DNA of 64,000 nt from Mannheimia haemolytica (GCA_900638155.1 LR134495.1:124001-188000), one strand, 5' to 3'. Counted from the first letter of the stretch, positions 29,786-38,220 are shown. Program-made: numbers and translations. The notes: generated from the letters alone by a model not told the origin.

Positions 29786-30577
29786 TTAGGCTCTAGCAGT
29801 CGCTGCCGCTTTAACGATCACCGCAAAAGCAGGTGCTTTAAGTGAAGCACCACCCACTAATGCACCGTCAATATCCGGTTGGGTAAATAACTCTGCTGCG
29901 TTAGCATCGTTTACAGAGCCACCGTATTGAATAATTACTTGATCTGCCACCGCTTGTGATTTAGCCGCAATATGGTCACGAATAAATTTATGCACAGCTT
30001 GTGCTTGTGCCGGAGTGGCTGATTTGCCGGTACCGATTGCCCAAATTGGTTCGTAAGCAATAACTGCACCGTTGAACGCTTCCACACCGTGTGCGTTGAT
30101 GACCGCATCAATTTGTCTTGCACACACTTCTTCGGTTTTACCTGCTTCATTTTCAGCTTCAGATTCACCGATACATAATACAGGCACTAAGCCGGCATCT
30201 TTTAATACTTTGAATTTTTGAGCAATAAATTCATCGCTTTCTTTGTGGTAAGTACGGCGTTCTGAATGCCCGATAATAATATATTTCGCCCCAAACTCTT
30301 TTAACATTTCAGGTGAAATATCACCGGTGAATGCCCCTTTTACGTTCACATCCACGTTTTGTGAACCAAGTGCGATTAAGCCTTTATCACTGCAACCACA
30401 GCCACAACCGGCTAGAGATGCTTCAGCGTGTGCCAAATACATCACCGGTGGTGCGATTGCCACATCACAGCCTTCAACGCCGTGTAATTCTGCTTTTAAA
30501 TCTGCAATCAGGGTTTTGGTAAAGGCTTTATCACCGTTTAATTTCCAGTTACCCATTACAAGTGGACGACGTGCCAT
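29786..30577 (-). CDS. tpiA: Triosephosphate isomerase
   Basis: This 263-residue glycolytic TIM-barrel enzyme has the N-terminal [13 protein letters not shown] (catalytic Lys), the catalytic His in IIIGHSERR, catalytic Glu in [18 protein letters not shown], and the phosphate loop [19 protein letters not shown]. Compared from memory with E. coli and Haemophilus TpiA, an extra segment [11 protein letters not shown] sits after [10 protein letters not shown], adding three cysteines. The start at 30577 is preceded by AGGAGAAAC. The frame is open 14 codons further but that is leader sequence. Confidence 0.97.
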   Translation of the reverse strand: MARRPLVMGNWKLNGDKAFTKTLIADLKAELHGVEGCDVAIAPPVMYLAHAEASLAGCGCGCSDKGLIALGSQNVDVNVKGAFTGDISPEMLKEFGAKYIIIGHSERRTYHKESDEFIAQKFKVLKDAGLVPVLCIGESEAENEAGKTEEVCARQIDAVINAHGVEAFNGAVIAYEPIWAIGTGKSATPAQAQAVHKFIRDHIAAKSQAVADQVIIQYGGSVNDANAAELFTQPDIDGALVGGASLKAPAFAVIVKAAATARA

Positions 30578-30621
30578 TTTGTTTCTCCTATATGAAGTTG
30601 AACTTAAATCTAACATCAAGC

Positions 30622-30627
30622 ACTATA
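30622..30627 (-). promoter_or_regulatory. tpiA promoter, extended -10 (TGGTATAGT)
   Basis: TATAGT preceded by TGG on the minus strand gives an extended -10 with a start near 30615, about 38 nt before the tpiA ATG. Confidence 0.5.
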
Positions 30628-30664
30628 CCAAATTTTGTAGCCGTTTTGTGCTTTTTATTTTGCT

Positions 30665-30686
30665 TTTTATGATCTAGATCGAAAGG
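30665..30686. promoter_or_regulatory. CRP-S-like palindrome between tpiA and truD
   Basis: The perfect palindrome GATCTAGATC is flanked by TTTTAT and GAAAGG, matching about 17 of 22 positions of the CRP-S model. Its centre is about 60 bp upstream of the predicted tpiA start. Confidence 0.4.
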
Positions 30687-30693
30687 TTTAACG

Positions 30694-30699
30694 TATAAT
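30694..30699 (+). promoter_or_regulatory. truD promoter -10 box TATAAT
   Basis: A perfect TATAAT 38 bp upstream of the truD start. The -35 position falls in the palindrome at 30665-30686 and is not canonical. Confidence 0.5.
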
Positions 30700-30736
30700 T
30701 TCTCAATCTTATGTATATCCTTAATATGAGAACCTG

Positions 30737-31756
30737 ATGAAACTGAATTATTTATACTCTCCTCCTCAAGCCGTTGGGCGTTTAAAAGCTGAATATGCGG
30801 ATTTTATTGTGCGTGAAGAACTGGGCTACGAACTAGCGGGTGAAGGGGAATTTGTGGCGGTTAAAATCCGCAAAACCAACGCCAACACGCTGTTTGTGGG
30901 GGAAAAGTTAGCCAAATTTGTCGGCATTTCCGAGCGTGAAATGAGTTATGCAGGCTTAAAAGACCGCCACGCCGTGACTGAACAATGGTTCTGCTTGCAT
31001 TTAGCAGGCAAAGAAACGCCCGATTTCTCTACCTTTGAATGCGAAGGTGTGGAAGTGCTAGAAGTTACCCGCCATAACCGCAAAATTCGTGTTGGTTCGC
31101 TCGCCGGCAATCATTTTGAATTATTACTGCGTGATGTAGCAGAAAGCGAAGACTTGATTTACCGTTTGCAACAGTTACAAGCAGTCGGATTTCCCAATTA
31201 TTTTACCGAACAACGTTTCGGGCGAGACGGACATAACCTGACTCAAGCTCTGCGTTGGGCAAATGGGGAAATTAGCGTGAAAGATCGCAAAAAACGCAGT
31301 TTCTACCTTTCTGCTGCCCGCTCGGAAGTCTTTAATTTAGTGGTTTCACAGCGGATTAGTGACGGCTTAACCCAAAAAGTATTAAAAAATGATTACGTTC
31401 AACTTGCCGGTTCTAACAGCTTTTTCTGCGTGAAATCGGACGAAATTGCCGAAACTCAAGCCCGTTTAGCACAGCAAGATCTACTTCTCACCGCCCCGTT
31501 GATAGGCGAAAGATCGCTTGAATTAGAATGCAATCCTGCTGAAAAAACTATCATCGAACAACACGCTCAACTGGTTGCATTAATGCAAAAAGAGCGTATG
31601 GCAGCCGCTCGGCGAGCAATGCTTTGTAAGCCACAAAATTTAGAATGGCAATTTGAACAAGAAGGGCTACGGTTAAAATTCTTTTTAGATTCAGGTAGTT
31701 ATGCCACTGCACTGGTGCGAGAGTTAATTCTACTTGCCGAAGAAAACGAAGCCTAA
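30737..31756 (+). CDS. truD: tRNA pseudouridine(13) synthase TruD
   Basis: This 339-residue enzyme converts U13 of tRNA-Glu to pseudouridine. Motifs are [19 protein letters not shown], the catalytic Asp in [17 protein letters not shown], and [18 protein letters not shown]. The C-terminus [16 protein letters not shown] matches the family. It is followed by its own terminator and then surE, the E. coli order truD-surE. Confidence 0.96.
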   Translation: MKLNYLYSPPQAVGRLKAEYADFIVREELGYELAGEGEFVAVKIRKTNANTLFVGEKLAKFVGISEREMSYAGLKDRHAVTEQWFCLHLAGKETPDFSTFECEGVEVLEVTRHNRKIRVGSLAGNHFELLLRDVAESEDLIYRLQQLQAVGFPNYFTEQRFGRDGHNLTQALRWANGEISVKDRKKRSFYLSAARSEVFNLVVSQRISDGLTQKVLKNDYVQLAGSNSFFCVKSDEIAETQARLAQQDLLLTAPLIGERSLELECNPAEKTIIEQHAQLVALMQKERMAAARRAMLCKPQNLEWQFEQEGLRLKFFLDSGSYATALVRELILLAEENEA

Positions 31757-31765
31757 GCACTCACA

Positions 31766-31828
31766 AGCGGTAAGATTTAAATGATTTTTTGCAATTTGTA
31801 AAACTTTGGTAAAATCTTACCGCTTTTT
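31766..31828 (+). terminator. truD terminator containing an uptake signal
   Basis: AGCGGTAAGATTT and AAATCTTACCGCT form a perfect 13-bp stem with TTTTT after it. The left arm is the end of an uptake signal (CACAAGCGGT). Confidence 0.8.
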
Positions 31829-31918
31829 ACACTTTAGACTAAAAAAAGTGTCGAAAAATTGTTAGAATTGCGATCTTTGTATTTAGACTCTATCAAGATG
31901 TAAGATCTAAAGGAAATT

Positions 31919-32707
31919 ATGCGAATTTTAATTAGTAATGACGATGGTTTTCACGCTGTTGGCATTCAAACCTTAGCCAAAACCTTGCGTGAGGCCGGAC
32001 ATAGCGTGACCATTATCGCACCGGATCGTAACCGCAGTGCAGCTTCAAGTTGCTTAACCTTAGTCGATCCGCTACGAGTGCATCGTTTTGATGAATATAA
32101 TTATGCAGTGATCGCCGGCACGCCTGCCGATTGCGTACATTTAGCCTTAAACGGCTTATTTGACGGCAAATTTGCAGAAAAATTTGATTTGGTGGTCTCC
32201 GGCATTAATCACGGGGCAAATTTAGGCGATGATGTGGTTTACTCCGGTACGGTAGCGGCAGCATTGGAAGGTCGCCACTTGCCATTACCAAGTATTGCAA
32301 TATCACTGGTTGGGCGTAAACACTCTTCGTTTTTAGACGGTGAAAATCATTTTGGAACGGCAGCACAGGTAGTGTTAGATTTATTGGAAAAAATGGAAAC
32401 GCAACGTTTTCCATCAAACCACGTTCTCAATGTTAATGTGCCGAATTTACCTTATGCCGAGCTAAAAGGCACAATGATCACCCGCTTAGGTGAACGTTCA
32501 CCCGCTGCGGAAATTGTGAAGCAAAAAGATCCTCGTAATGCTGATGTCTATTGGATTGGTGTAACAGGTGAACCACTGGATGAAAGTTTTGGTACTGATT
32601 TTTATGCATTAAACCGAGATTGCGTTTCTATCACACCAATTCAAGTGGATATGACAGCTCATAAAACCATTGCAACCCTAAAAGGCATTTTTAATGAAAC
32701 TGTTTGA
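31919..32707 (+). CDS. surE: 5'-nucleotidase / survival protein SurE
   Basis: This 262-residue metal-dependent nucleoside monophosphatase starts MRILISNDDGFHAVGI with the metal-binding DD pair, continues VTIIAPDRNRSAASS with the metal Ser, and has VVSGINHGANLGDDVVYSGTVAAALEG with the metal Asn. It trims 5' nucleotides and short polyphosphates. In E. coli it lies in the truD-surE-pcm-nlpD-rpoS cluster; here pcm is replaced by yqaA and rpoS is absent. Its last 14 bp overlap the yqaA start, implying translational coupling. Confidence 0.97.
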   Translation: MRILISNDDGFHAVGIQTLAKTLREAGHSVTIIAPDRNRSAASSCLTLVDPLRVHRFDEYNYAVIAGTPADCVHLALNGLFDGKFAEKFDLVVSGINHGANLGDDVVYSGTVAAALEGRHLPLPSIAISLVGRKHSSFLDGENHFGTAAQVVLDLLEKMETQRFPSNHVLNVNVPNLPYAELKGTMITRLGERSPAAEIVKQKDPRNADVYWIGVTGEPLDESFGTDFYALNRDCVSITPIQVDMTAHKTIATLKGIFNETV

Positions 32708-33278
32708 AACAATTTATGACAAAACAATGCAGTGGTCTAAGCACCGCTTTGCTGCCTTTTGGTTGAGTTTTGTCAGTTTTATTGAGGCGATCTTTTTCCC
32801 GATTCCGCCGGATGTGATGTTGATTCCGATGTCGATGGCAAAACCGCAAAATGCGTTTAAATATGCACTTTACACTACCCTTGCTTCGGTTGCCGGTGGT
32901 GTTATCGGTTATTTTATCGGCTTATATGCTACCGATTGGGTGCAAGGTGTCATCGCAAATTGGGGAATGCAAGCAAACTTTGATAAAGCGAAATCATGGT
33001 TTGAAACTTGGGGGGTCGCAGTTGTGTTTTTAGCCGGATTTTCACCTATTCCCTATAAGGTATTTACAATTTGTGCCGGTGTAATGCAGATGGCTTTCTT
33101 CCCGTTTGTGATTACTGCTGCGATTTCTCGCTTTGCCCGTTTTATTTTGGTAGCAAAACTCTCTGCTTGGGGTGGCAAAAAATATGAAGAAAAAATTCGC
33201 CGCTCTATCGAATTAATTGGTTGGGGAACAATCGTTATAGCCGTTGTTGCCTATGTAATTTATACATTAATGAAATAA
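32694..33278 (+). CDS. yqaA: YqaA family membrane protein (DedA/SNARE-associated superfamily)
   Basis: This 194-residue inner-membrane protein contains FWLSFVSFIEAIFFPIPPDV, AGGVIGYFIGLYATD, the superfamily FLAGFSPIPYKVFTICAGV motif and SRFARFILVAKLSAWGG. It ends in a hydrophobic helix (VIAVVAYVIYTL). YqaA proteins are small relatives of DedA, implicated in lipid or ion handling; the precise role is not established. It is co-transcribed with surE (14-bp overlap) and followed by the lipoprotein cluster. Confidence 0.9.
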   Translation: MKLFETIYDKTMQWSKHRFAAFWLSFVSFIEAIFFPIPPDVMLIPMSMAKPQNAFKYALYTTLASVAGGVIGYFIGLYATDWVQGVIANWGMQANFDKAKSWFETWGVAVVFLAGFSPIPYKVFTICAGVMQMAFFPFVITAAISRFARFILVAKLSAWGGKKYEEKIRRSIELIGWGTIVIAVVAYVIYTLMK

Positions 33279-33295
33279 ATTTTAAGGATATAAAA

Positions 33296-33796
33296 ATGAA
33301 AAAATCACTTTTTGTTTTATCTCTGATTTCTTTTGCTTTAGTGGGTTGTTCAAGCAATTCGGGGGAATCCACTTCTACGGTAGAAACAACAGAAGCAAAT
33401 GCAACTTGGCAATCAGCAGATAGCATTCAAACTGCACCAATGCCTGCCTCAATGAATCAACCTATTGCAACTCAGCCAACCTATCAGCAGCCGACTTACT
33501 CTGCACCACAACCAATTTCGGCAGCACCAGCACCAATGCCTGTTTCAAGTGGTAGTGATAGCTCTCAAGTTGAAACAGTAGGGAACTGTCAAGTGGTGCG
33601 TGATGCAAATAATGCCCCTATCTATTCACAAATTACCAAAGGCTGCTACACAGAAAGTCACTATACGGTAGGTAAAAGTGATACGCTTTATTTAATCGGT
33701 TATCTAACCGGCACCAATGCCAATCAAATTGCACAGCTAAATGGTTTAAATACCGGCTCTCCACTGAAAGTCGGGCAAGTCTTACGTGTTCGTTAA
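33296..33796 (+). CDS. LysM lipoprotein, NlpD-like without peptidase domain
   Basis: This 166-residue lipoprotein has a signal peptide with lipobox FALVGCSS. A Pro/Gln/Ser-rich linker follows, carrying the motif WQSADSIQTAPMPASM, then a single LysM domain (YTVGKSDTLYLIGYLTGTNA ... PLKVGQVLRVR) at the very C-terminus. It lacks an M23 domain. The motif CQVVRDANNAPIYSQITKGCY corresponds to IPRDANNAPMYNQIQKGFY in the NlpD protein two genes downstream, so it looks like a partial paralogue. The start at 33296 follows AAGGATATAAA. Confidence 0.9.
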   Translation: MKKSLFVLSLISFALVGCSSNSGESTSTVETTEANATWQSADSIQTAPMPASMNQPIATQPTYQQPTYSAPQPISAAPAPMPVSSGSDSSQVETVGNCQVVRDANNAPIYSQITKGCYTESHYTVGKSDTLYLIGYLTGTNANQIAQLNGLNTGSPLKVGQVLRVR

Positions 33797-33808
33797 TAGG
33801 CAGAGAAA

Positions 33809-34009
33809 ATGAACAGAACCCTTTTGGCATTTGCAATTTCTTGTGCATTTTTGACCGCTTGTAGCTCGCCTACTCAGCCACAAGTTGAAGATCCAAATAT
33901 GTTACCTGCAGGCACATTACAACCGATTGAAGGCTCAGGCGCAAGCCAAGACAGTTACAGTTGGCCGTCTGATATTCAATCAACGTCAATGCCTGACAGT
34001 ATGAAATAA
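33809..34009 (+). CDS. Small lipoprotein, N-terminal paralogue of NlpD
   Basis: This 66-residue protein has the lipobox FLTACSS and a mature part of about 48 residues: MLPAGTLQPIEGSGASQDSY followed by SWPSDIQSTSMPDSMK, then stop. The same two elements occur in the same order in NlpD just downstream (LSPGVMQPVDVSAGAINSSG, WQSDIQSAPMPSSM). It therefore looks like the NlpD N-terminus cut before LysM. Its good ribosome site (GGCAGAG) and intact lipobox argue for expression. Function is unknown. Confidence 0.8.
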   Translation: MNRTLLAFAISCAFLTACSSPTQPQVEDPNMLPAGTLQPIEGSGASQDSYSWPSDIQSTSMPDSMK

Positions 34010-34027
34010 TTTTAGGACAATCATTTA

Positions 34028-35308
34028 ATGAAAAAACAATTTATTCTTCTCCCTTTAGTTTCTGCTGTTTTGGCAGCCTGTTCTTCAAACAATCCAGCAC
34101 CGGTGGTGAATGCTTCCGGTAATAACGAATTAAGCCCGGGCGTGATGCAGCCTGTTGATGTGAGTGCAGGTGCAATTAATTCAAGCGGTGGCTGGCAGTC
34201 TGATATTCAATCTGCACCAATGCCAAGCTCGATGAATACCACTCCGGTGCAAACAATGCCCCAGCTGGTTTCAGTGCCACAACCTGTGGCGACTGTACCG
34301 CAGCCAATTACCAATCCGGTGATTACCGAGCAACCACCACAGCCGACCACCACGACTAAAATCGTGAAAAAAACGAAAACGGTCGAGAAAAAAGTGGATC
34401 AAAATTTTGAGATCCCGCGTGATGCCAACAATGCCCCAATGTACAACCAAATTCAAAAAGGGTTCTACGATGGCTCTACCTATACCGTACGCAAAGGCGA
34501 CACAATGTTCTTGATTGCCTATATTGTGGGTAAAGATGTAAAAGAAATCGCCGCTCTTAATAATATGAGCGAACCTTACCAATTAAGCGTAGGGCAAAAA
34601 CTCAAAACCGGCAAATCTGCAACGGAAACTATTACCGTGGAAGAAAAAGTCACCGTACCGGTTGAACCACAAATTACCTACCAACAAGGTGCAAACGGCA
34701 CAACCTATGCTTCTGACGGTAATATTACTGGGCCGGTAAAAGCAGGCACAGCCAACGCTGATGTCACGCCGGTTAATAACGGTATTAAAGCAACAACTGC
34801 AACTGCTCCGGCAGTAACTGCTTCTGTCGGTACAGTAAATGCAACAGAGGACCGTACTGCCTCCACCATTCGTGCTACAGATGGCACAGCAGGTGGTGCC
34901 GTACAAAGTAGTAATACTGTTTCTGCACCAGCTTCATCAATTAAATGGCAATGGCCAACCAGCGGGCGTGTAATTTCAGGCTTCTCCTCAGCAGAAGGAG
35001 GTAATAAAGGCATTGATATTGCCGGCAATAAAGGACAAGATGTACGTGCTGCCGCCGCAGGTAAAGTGGTATATGCCGGTAATGCCTTGCAGGGTTACGG
35101 TAACTTAATCATCATCAAACATACCGATGATTTCTTAAGTGCTTATGCACACAACAATACTATTGAAGTTGATGAGCAAGAAACGGTGAAAGCCGGTCAG
35201 AAAATCGCGACTTTAGGTAGTACAGGAACCAATACGAATAAATTACATTTTGAAATTCGTTATAAAGGAAAATCTGTCGATCCGACTCGTTATTTACCAA
35301 GAAAATAA
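34028..35308 (+). CDS. nlpD: NlpD, LysM and M23-domain lipoprotein
   Basis: This 426-residue outer-membrane lipoprotein has the lipobox VLAACSS and the shared motif WQSDIQSAPMPSSM. A Pro/Thr/Lys linker leads to LysM (YTVRKGDTMFLIAYIVGKDV) at about 156-200, a long Thr/Ala linker, and a C-terminal LytM (M23) domain from about residue 305. Zinc ligands are degenerate: NKGIDIAG replaces HxGIDI and KLHFEIR replaces HLHFE. It should therefore act as an amidase activator, as E. coli NlpD does for AmiC, rather than as a peptidase. rpoS, the usual neighbour in enterobacteria, is not here. Confidence 0.95.
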   Translation: MKKQFILLPLVSAVLAACSSNNPAPVVNASGNNELSPGVMQPVDVSAGAINSSGGWQSDIQSAPMPSSMNTTPVQTMPQLVSVPQPVATVPQPITNPVITEQPPQPTTTTKIVKKTKTVEKKVDQNFEIPRDANNAPMYNQIQKGFYDGSTYTVRKGDTMFLIAYIVGKDVKEIAALNNMSEPYQLSVGQKLKTGKSATETITVEEKVTVPVEPQITYQQGANGTTYASDGNITGPVKAGTANADVTPVNNGIKATTATAPAVTASVGTVNATEDRTASTIRATDGTAGGAVQSSNTVSAPASSIKWQWPTSGRVISGFSSAEGGNKGIDIAGNKGQDVRAAAAGKVVYAGNALQGYGNLIIIKHTDDFLSAYAHNNTIEVDEQETVKAGQKIATLGSTGTNTNKLHFEIRYKGKSVDPTRYLPRK

Positions 35309-35330
35309 GAGTAACTTTTTAGCATAATCC

Positions 35331-35363
35331 GACCGCTTGTGTACTACAAGCGGTCAATTTTTA
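35331..35363 (+). terminator. nlpD terminator made of two facing uptake signals
   Basis: GACCGCTTGT and ACAAGCGGTC form a perfect 10-bp stem with a 5-nt loop, then AATTTTT. The AGGA ribosome site of the next gene starts directly after the T-run. Confidence 0.85.
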
Positions 35364-35371
35364 GGAAAACT

Positions 35372-35740
35372 ATGCAAATGAAAAAATATATCGCACACAT
35401 GATAAGTTCGTTACTGCTGATAGCCTGTTCGGACTACCGAGCAACACCAACTAGCCCAAGCGATGCTTACACTTGCTCTCCTTCTTTTCGCTACTCTTTC
35501 TTAAAAAAAACGTGCATACCTTTATTCAGTATAGCCGACATTCAATTATTGGATCCAACCGAGCCTTCACATCGTATTTATATTTTGTTATCTGAAGAGC
35601 GATTTCAAGCCGAAGTCTTCTCAACGAAGCTCTCTAAATCTTCTATGTTATTGGAGGCTGTTAAAGGAGGTTATATTTCAAAAGATGGAAAAGTTCGTTT
35701 ACTCAAAAAAGCTGAAGGTTGGAAAATTTACTATGAGTGA
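35372..35740 (+). CDS. Hypothetical lipoprotein
   Basis: This 122-residue protein has a signal peptide and lipobox LLIACS. The mature part begins DYRATPTSPSDAYTCSPSF and continues with two more Cys (KKTCIPL), then a region containing DPTEPSHRIYILLSEERFQA and ISKDGKVRLLKKAEGWKIYY. I do not recognise the family. The start at 35372 has AGGA five bases upstream. The last 8 bp overlap the tag start (ATGAGTGA), so the two are probably translated together. Confidence 0.75.
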   Translation: MQMKKYIAHMISSLLLIACSDYRATPTSPSDAYTCSPSFRYSFLKKTCIPLFSIADIQLLDPTEPSHRIYILLSEERFQAEVFSTKLSKSSMLLEAVKGGYISKDGKVRLLKKAEGWKIYYE

Positions 35741-36299
35741 GACTAAAATACGTTGTGATTGGTGTAAAAGCAGTGAAATTTATATGAAATATCACGACGA
35801 AGAATGGGGAAAACTGGAGTTTGACAGCCTAAAACTGTTTGAGAAAATCTGCCTTGAAGGGCAACAAGCCGGACTTTCTTGGATTACTGTGTTGAAAAAA
35901 CGGGAAGCCTACCGCCAAGCATTCCATCAGTTTAATCCTGAAAAAATTGCCAAAATGGGTGAAGAAGAAATTGATTTGTTGATGCAAAATGCTGGCTTAA
36001 TCCGCCACCGAGCAAAGTTAGAAGCCATTATAAAAAATGCGAAAGCTTATATCACAATGCAGCAAAATGGCGAAGACTTCAGTCGGTTTATTTGGTCTTT
36101 TGTGAATTATCAGCCGCAAATTAATGATGTACCAACACTTGAAGCCGTTCCTGCTCATACAGAAACCTCAAAAGCAATGTCAAAAGCGTTGAAAAAACAT
36201 GGGTTTGTTTTTGTAGGCGAGATCACTTGCTACGCTTTTATGCAGTCAATGGGGCTGGTTAACGACCATTTGAATAATTGTTCCTTCAAACATAAATAA
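35733..36299 (+). CDS. tag: DNA-3-methyladenine glycosylase I
   Basis: This 188-residue base-excision enzyme removes 3-methyladenine. It opens with IRCDWCKSSEIYMKYHDEEW, containing the N-terminal zinc ligands Cys and His, then LCLEGQQAGLSWITVLKKR-like sequence (ICLEGQQAGLSWITVLKKRE). The C-terminus has CYAFMQSMGLVNDHLNNCSF with the other His and Cys ligands. The start at 35733 was preferred because it gives the family length; the frame is open 16 codons upstream inside the lipoprotein gene. Confidence 0.95.
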   Translation: MSETKIRCDWCKSSEIYMKYHDEEWGKLEFDSLKLFEKICLEGQQAGLSWITVLKKREAYRQAFHQFNPEKIAKMGEEEIDLLMQNAGLIRHRAKLEAIIKNAKAYITMQQNGEDFSRFIWSFVNYQPQINDVPTLEAVPAHTETSKAMSKALKKHGFVFVGEITCYAFMQSMGLVNDHLNNCSFKHK

Positions 36300-36302
36300 A
36301 AA

Positions 36303-36334
36303 CAAAAAAATTAGGCGACCATTCGGTCGCCTAA
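36303..36334 (-). terminator. acpP terminator
   Basis: TTAGGCGACC and GGTCGCCTAA form a perfect 10-bp stem with a 4-nt loop, followed on the minus strand by TTTTTTT. Confidence 0.92.
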
Positions 36335-36346
36335 CATTAATTCAGA

Positions 36347-36577
36347 TTATTGATTGTTTTGAACGTAATCAATTGCTGATTGAACTGTCGTAATTTTTTC
36401 AGCTTCTTCATCTGGAATTTCGATATCGAATTCTTCTTCTAAAGCCATTACTAATTCAACAGTGTCTAAAGAATCTGCACCTAAATCTTCAATGAATGAA
36501 GCTTCTGGTTTTACATCTTCTGCTTTCGCGCCAAGTTGATCAACAATGATTTTTTTTACGCGTTCTTCAATGCTCAT
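36347..36577 (-). CDS. acpP: Acyl carrier protein
   Basis: This 76-residue acidic protein carries growing fatty acids on 4'-phosphopantetheine attached to Ser36 in [19 protein letters not shown]. In E. coli acpP sits between fabG and fabF; here it is on its own, with a strong terminator after it and an AT-rich 186-bp gap before it. The rest of the fab genes are not adjacent (fabH is 6 kb away). Confidence 0.98.
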   Translation of the reverse strand: MSIEERVKKIIVDQLGAKAEDVKPEASFIEDLGADSLDTVELVMALEEEFDIEIPDEEAEKITTVQSAIDYVQNNQ

Positions 36578-36763
36578 TTTGTTTTTCCTATAGTGAATAT
36601 CGCATAAGTGCGAGAGTTAAATAGTGTAATCGAAATAAGTTTAAATACAACCTTTTATAAAAAGGTCAAACCAGACTATTCCTATACACCAGAATATATC
36701 TGTTTTTCCATTCTATCATTATGTTTATGTTTAATCTATAGAGATAAATCAAATTTCATTTGA

Positions 36764-37441
36764 TTACCCTACTTTCCGTAATTCATCTCGCATTTGTGCA
36801 ATCACTGCTTGATAATCTGGCTGGTCAAAAATCGCAGAACCTGCCACAAACATATCTGCTCCTGCGGCTGCAATGTCGGCAATGTTATTTATTTTCACAC
36901 CACCATCAACCTCTAAGCGAATGTTATAACCGCTCTCATCAATACGACGACGGACTTCTTTCAATTTATCTAAGGTGGACGGAATAAATGATTGTCCGCC
37001 AAAGCCCGGATTCACAGACATCAATAAAACCACGTCAACTTTATCCATCACATAATCTAAATAGCTCAATGGCGTTGCCGGGTTAAACACCAAGCCTGAT
37101 TTACAACCTAAATCACGGATAAGCTGTAAATTTCGATCTATATGTTCCGTTGCTTCAGGGTGGAATGTAATATAATCCGCTCCGGCTTTGGCAAAATCCG
37201 GAATCAAACGCTCAACTGGTTTTACCATTAAATGCACATCAATCGGGCATTGAATGCCGTAATCACGTAAGGCTTTGCAGATCGCCGACCCGAAGGTTAG
37301 ATTCGGCACATAGTGATTATCCATCACATCAAAGTGAATTAAATCTGCACCAGCTTTTAGCACCTCTGCCACATCGTCACCCAAGCGAGCTAAATCGGCA
37401 GATAAAATAGAGGGTGCAATTAAATAAGGATTCTGACTCAT
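36764..37441 (-). CDS. rpe: Ribulose-phosphate 3-epimerase
   Basis: This 225-residue TIM-barrel enzyme interconverts ribulose-5-P and xylulose-5-P in the pentose phosphate pathway. Motifs are [35 protein letters not shown] with metal ligands, [29 protein letters not shown] and [12 protein letters not shown]. In enterobacteria rpe lies in the dam-rpe-gph-trpS cluster; here no such neighbours are seen. The 186-bp gap to acpP shows no gene. Confidence 0.97.
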   Translation of the reverse strand: MSQNPYLIAPSILSADLARLGDDVAEVLKAGADLIHFDVMDNHYVPNLTFGSAICKALRDYGIQCPIDVHLMVKPVERLIPDFAKAGADYITFHPEATEHIDRNLQLIRDLGCKSGLVFNPATPLSYLDYVMDKVDVVLLMSVNPGFGGQSFIPSTLDKLKEVRRRIDESGYNIRLEVDGGVKINNIADIAAAGADMFVAGSAIFDQPDYQAVIAQMRDELRKVG

Positions 37442-37634
37442 ATTTCCTCACTATCAAAAAATAAACCTACGTTAGATTACCATAATTTTAACAGCGAAAA
37501 GAGCCTCTCTTCCTAAAAATCCGTTTTTTTACAAAACACCATAAAAAAGTTATGGAATTGTATTTAAAGTTCGTATATTATGTATCCCATATTTTAATTA
37601 TGGTTAATGACCTTATCTAAATTCTGGAGTAAAT

Positions 37635-37907
37635 ATGAAAAAAGGGATTCATCCTGAAAATTATCGTGAAGTGTTGTTCTATGATGCCTCAGTGCAACAA
37701 GGCTGGGTTATCCGTTCTTGTGCGGCAACCAATAAAACAATGGTATGGGAAGATGGCAAAGAATACCCACTTTACACCTTAGATACCTCATCGGCGTCTC
37801 ACCCTGTTTACACAGGTAAACGCCGTGAAGTGAATACAGAAGGTCGTGCAAGTCAATTTAAAGATAGATTTAAAGGCTTTGCTTCAACGCTTTCAAATCA
37901 AAAATAG
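37635..37907 (+). CDS. rpmE2: 50S ribosomal protein L31 type B (zinc-free form)
   Basis: This 90-residue protein begins [20 protein letters not shown] and lacks the zinc CxxC motifs of the standard L31. Type B L31 replaces the zinc form under zinc starvation and is commonly Zur-regulated. It is followed 8 bp later by rpmJ2, its usual partner. I looked for a Zur palindrome in 37442-37634 and saw none that convinced; the region holds AT-rich sequence including TATATTATG. Confidence 0.95.
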   Translation: MKKGIHPENYREVLFYDASVQQGWVIRSCAATNKTMVWEDGKEYPLYTLDTSSASHPVYTGKRREVNTEGRASQFKDRFKGFASTLSNQK

Positions 37908-37915
37908 AGGATAAA

Positions 37916-38041
37916 ATGAAAATCTTAAACTCACTTAAAACCGCAAAATCACGCCACCCGGATTGCCAAATTGTCAGACGCAAAGGCAAACTTTATGTGA
38001 TTTGCAAAACCAACCCGAGATTTAAAGCTCGTCAGCGTTAA
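37916..38041 (+). CDS. rpmJ2: 50S ribosomal protein L36 type B
   Basis: This 41-residue protein reads [20 protein letters not shown], then [20 protein letters not shown] and a final Arg. It lacks the four-ligand zinc set (C-C-C-H) of standard L36 and matches the YkgO-type paralogue. GAGGAT provides the ribosome site eight bases after the rpmE2 stop, so the two form one operon. It was easy to miss because of its size. Confidence 0.95.
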   Translation: MKILNSLKTAKSRHPDCQIVRRKGKLYVICKTNPRFKARQR

Positions 38042-38048
38042 AAACCAG

Positions 38049-38085
38049 CACCTTAATAAGCTAATTTATTAAGGTGTTTTTTATT
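38049..38085 (+). terminator. rpmE2-rpmJ2 terminator
   Basis: CACCTTAATAA and TTATTAAGGTG form a perfect 11-bp stem with a 6-nt loop, followed by TTTTTTATTT. Confidence 0.93.
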
Positions 38086-38220
38086 TCATCTTCTCAATAT
38101 TACCTATTTTAACCACATCAACGATTTTATTATTTCTTATTCCATTTAGTTATTTGCAAGCGGTCAATTTTCCCCTTAAATTTGCAAAAAATTTGTTTTA
38201 CCAATTAAAAGGAAATGATT

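Noticed and set aside
34583..35028. Antisense open frames opposite nlpD
   Set aside because: They mirror the Thr/Ala-rich linker of nlpD and lack start signals.
37558..37585. Possible Zur box before rpmE2
   Set aside because: The sequence around TCGTATATTATGTATCCC has only weak dyad symmetry and does not fit the known Zur consensus well enough.
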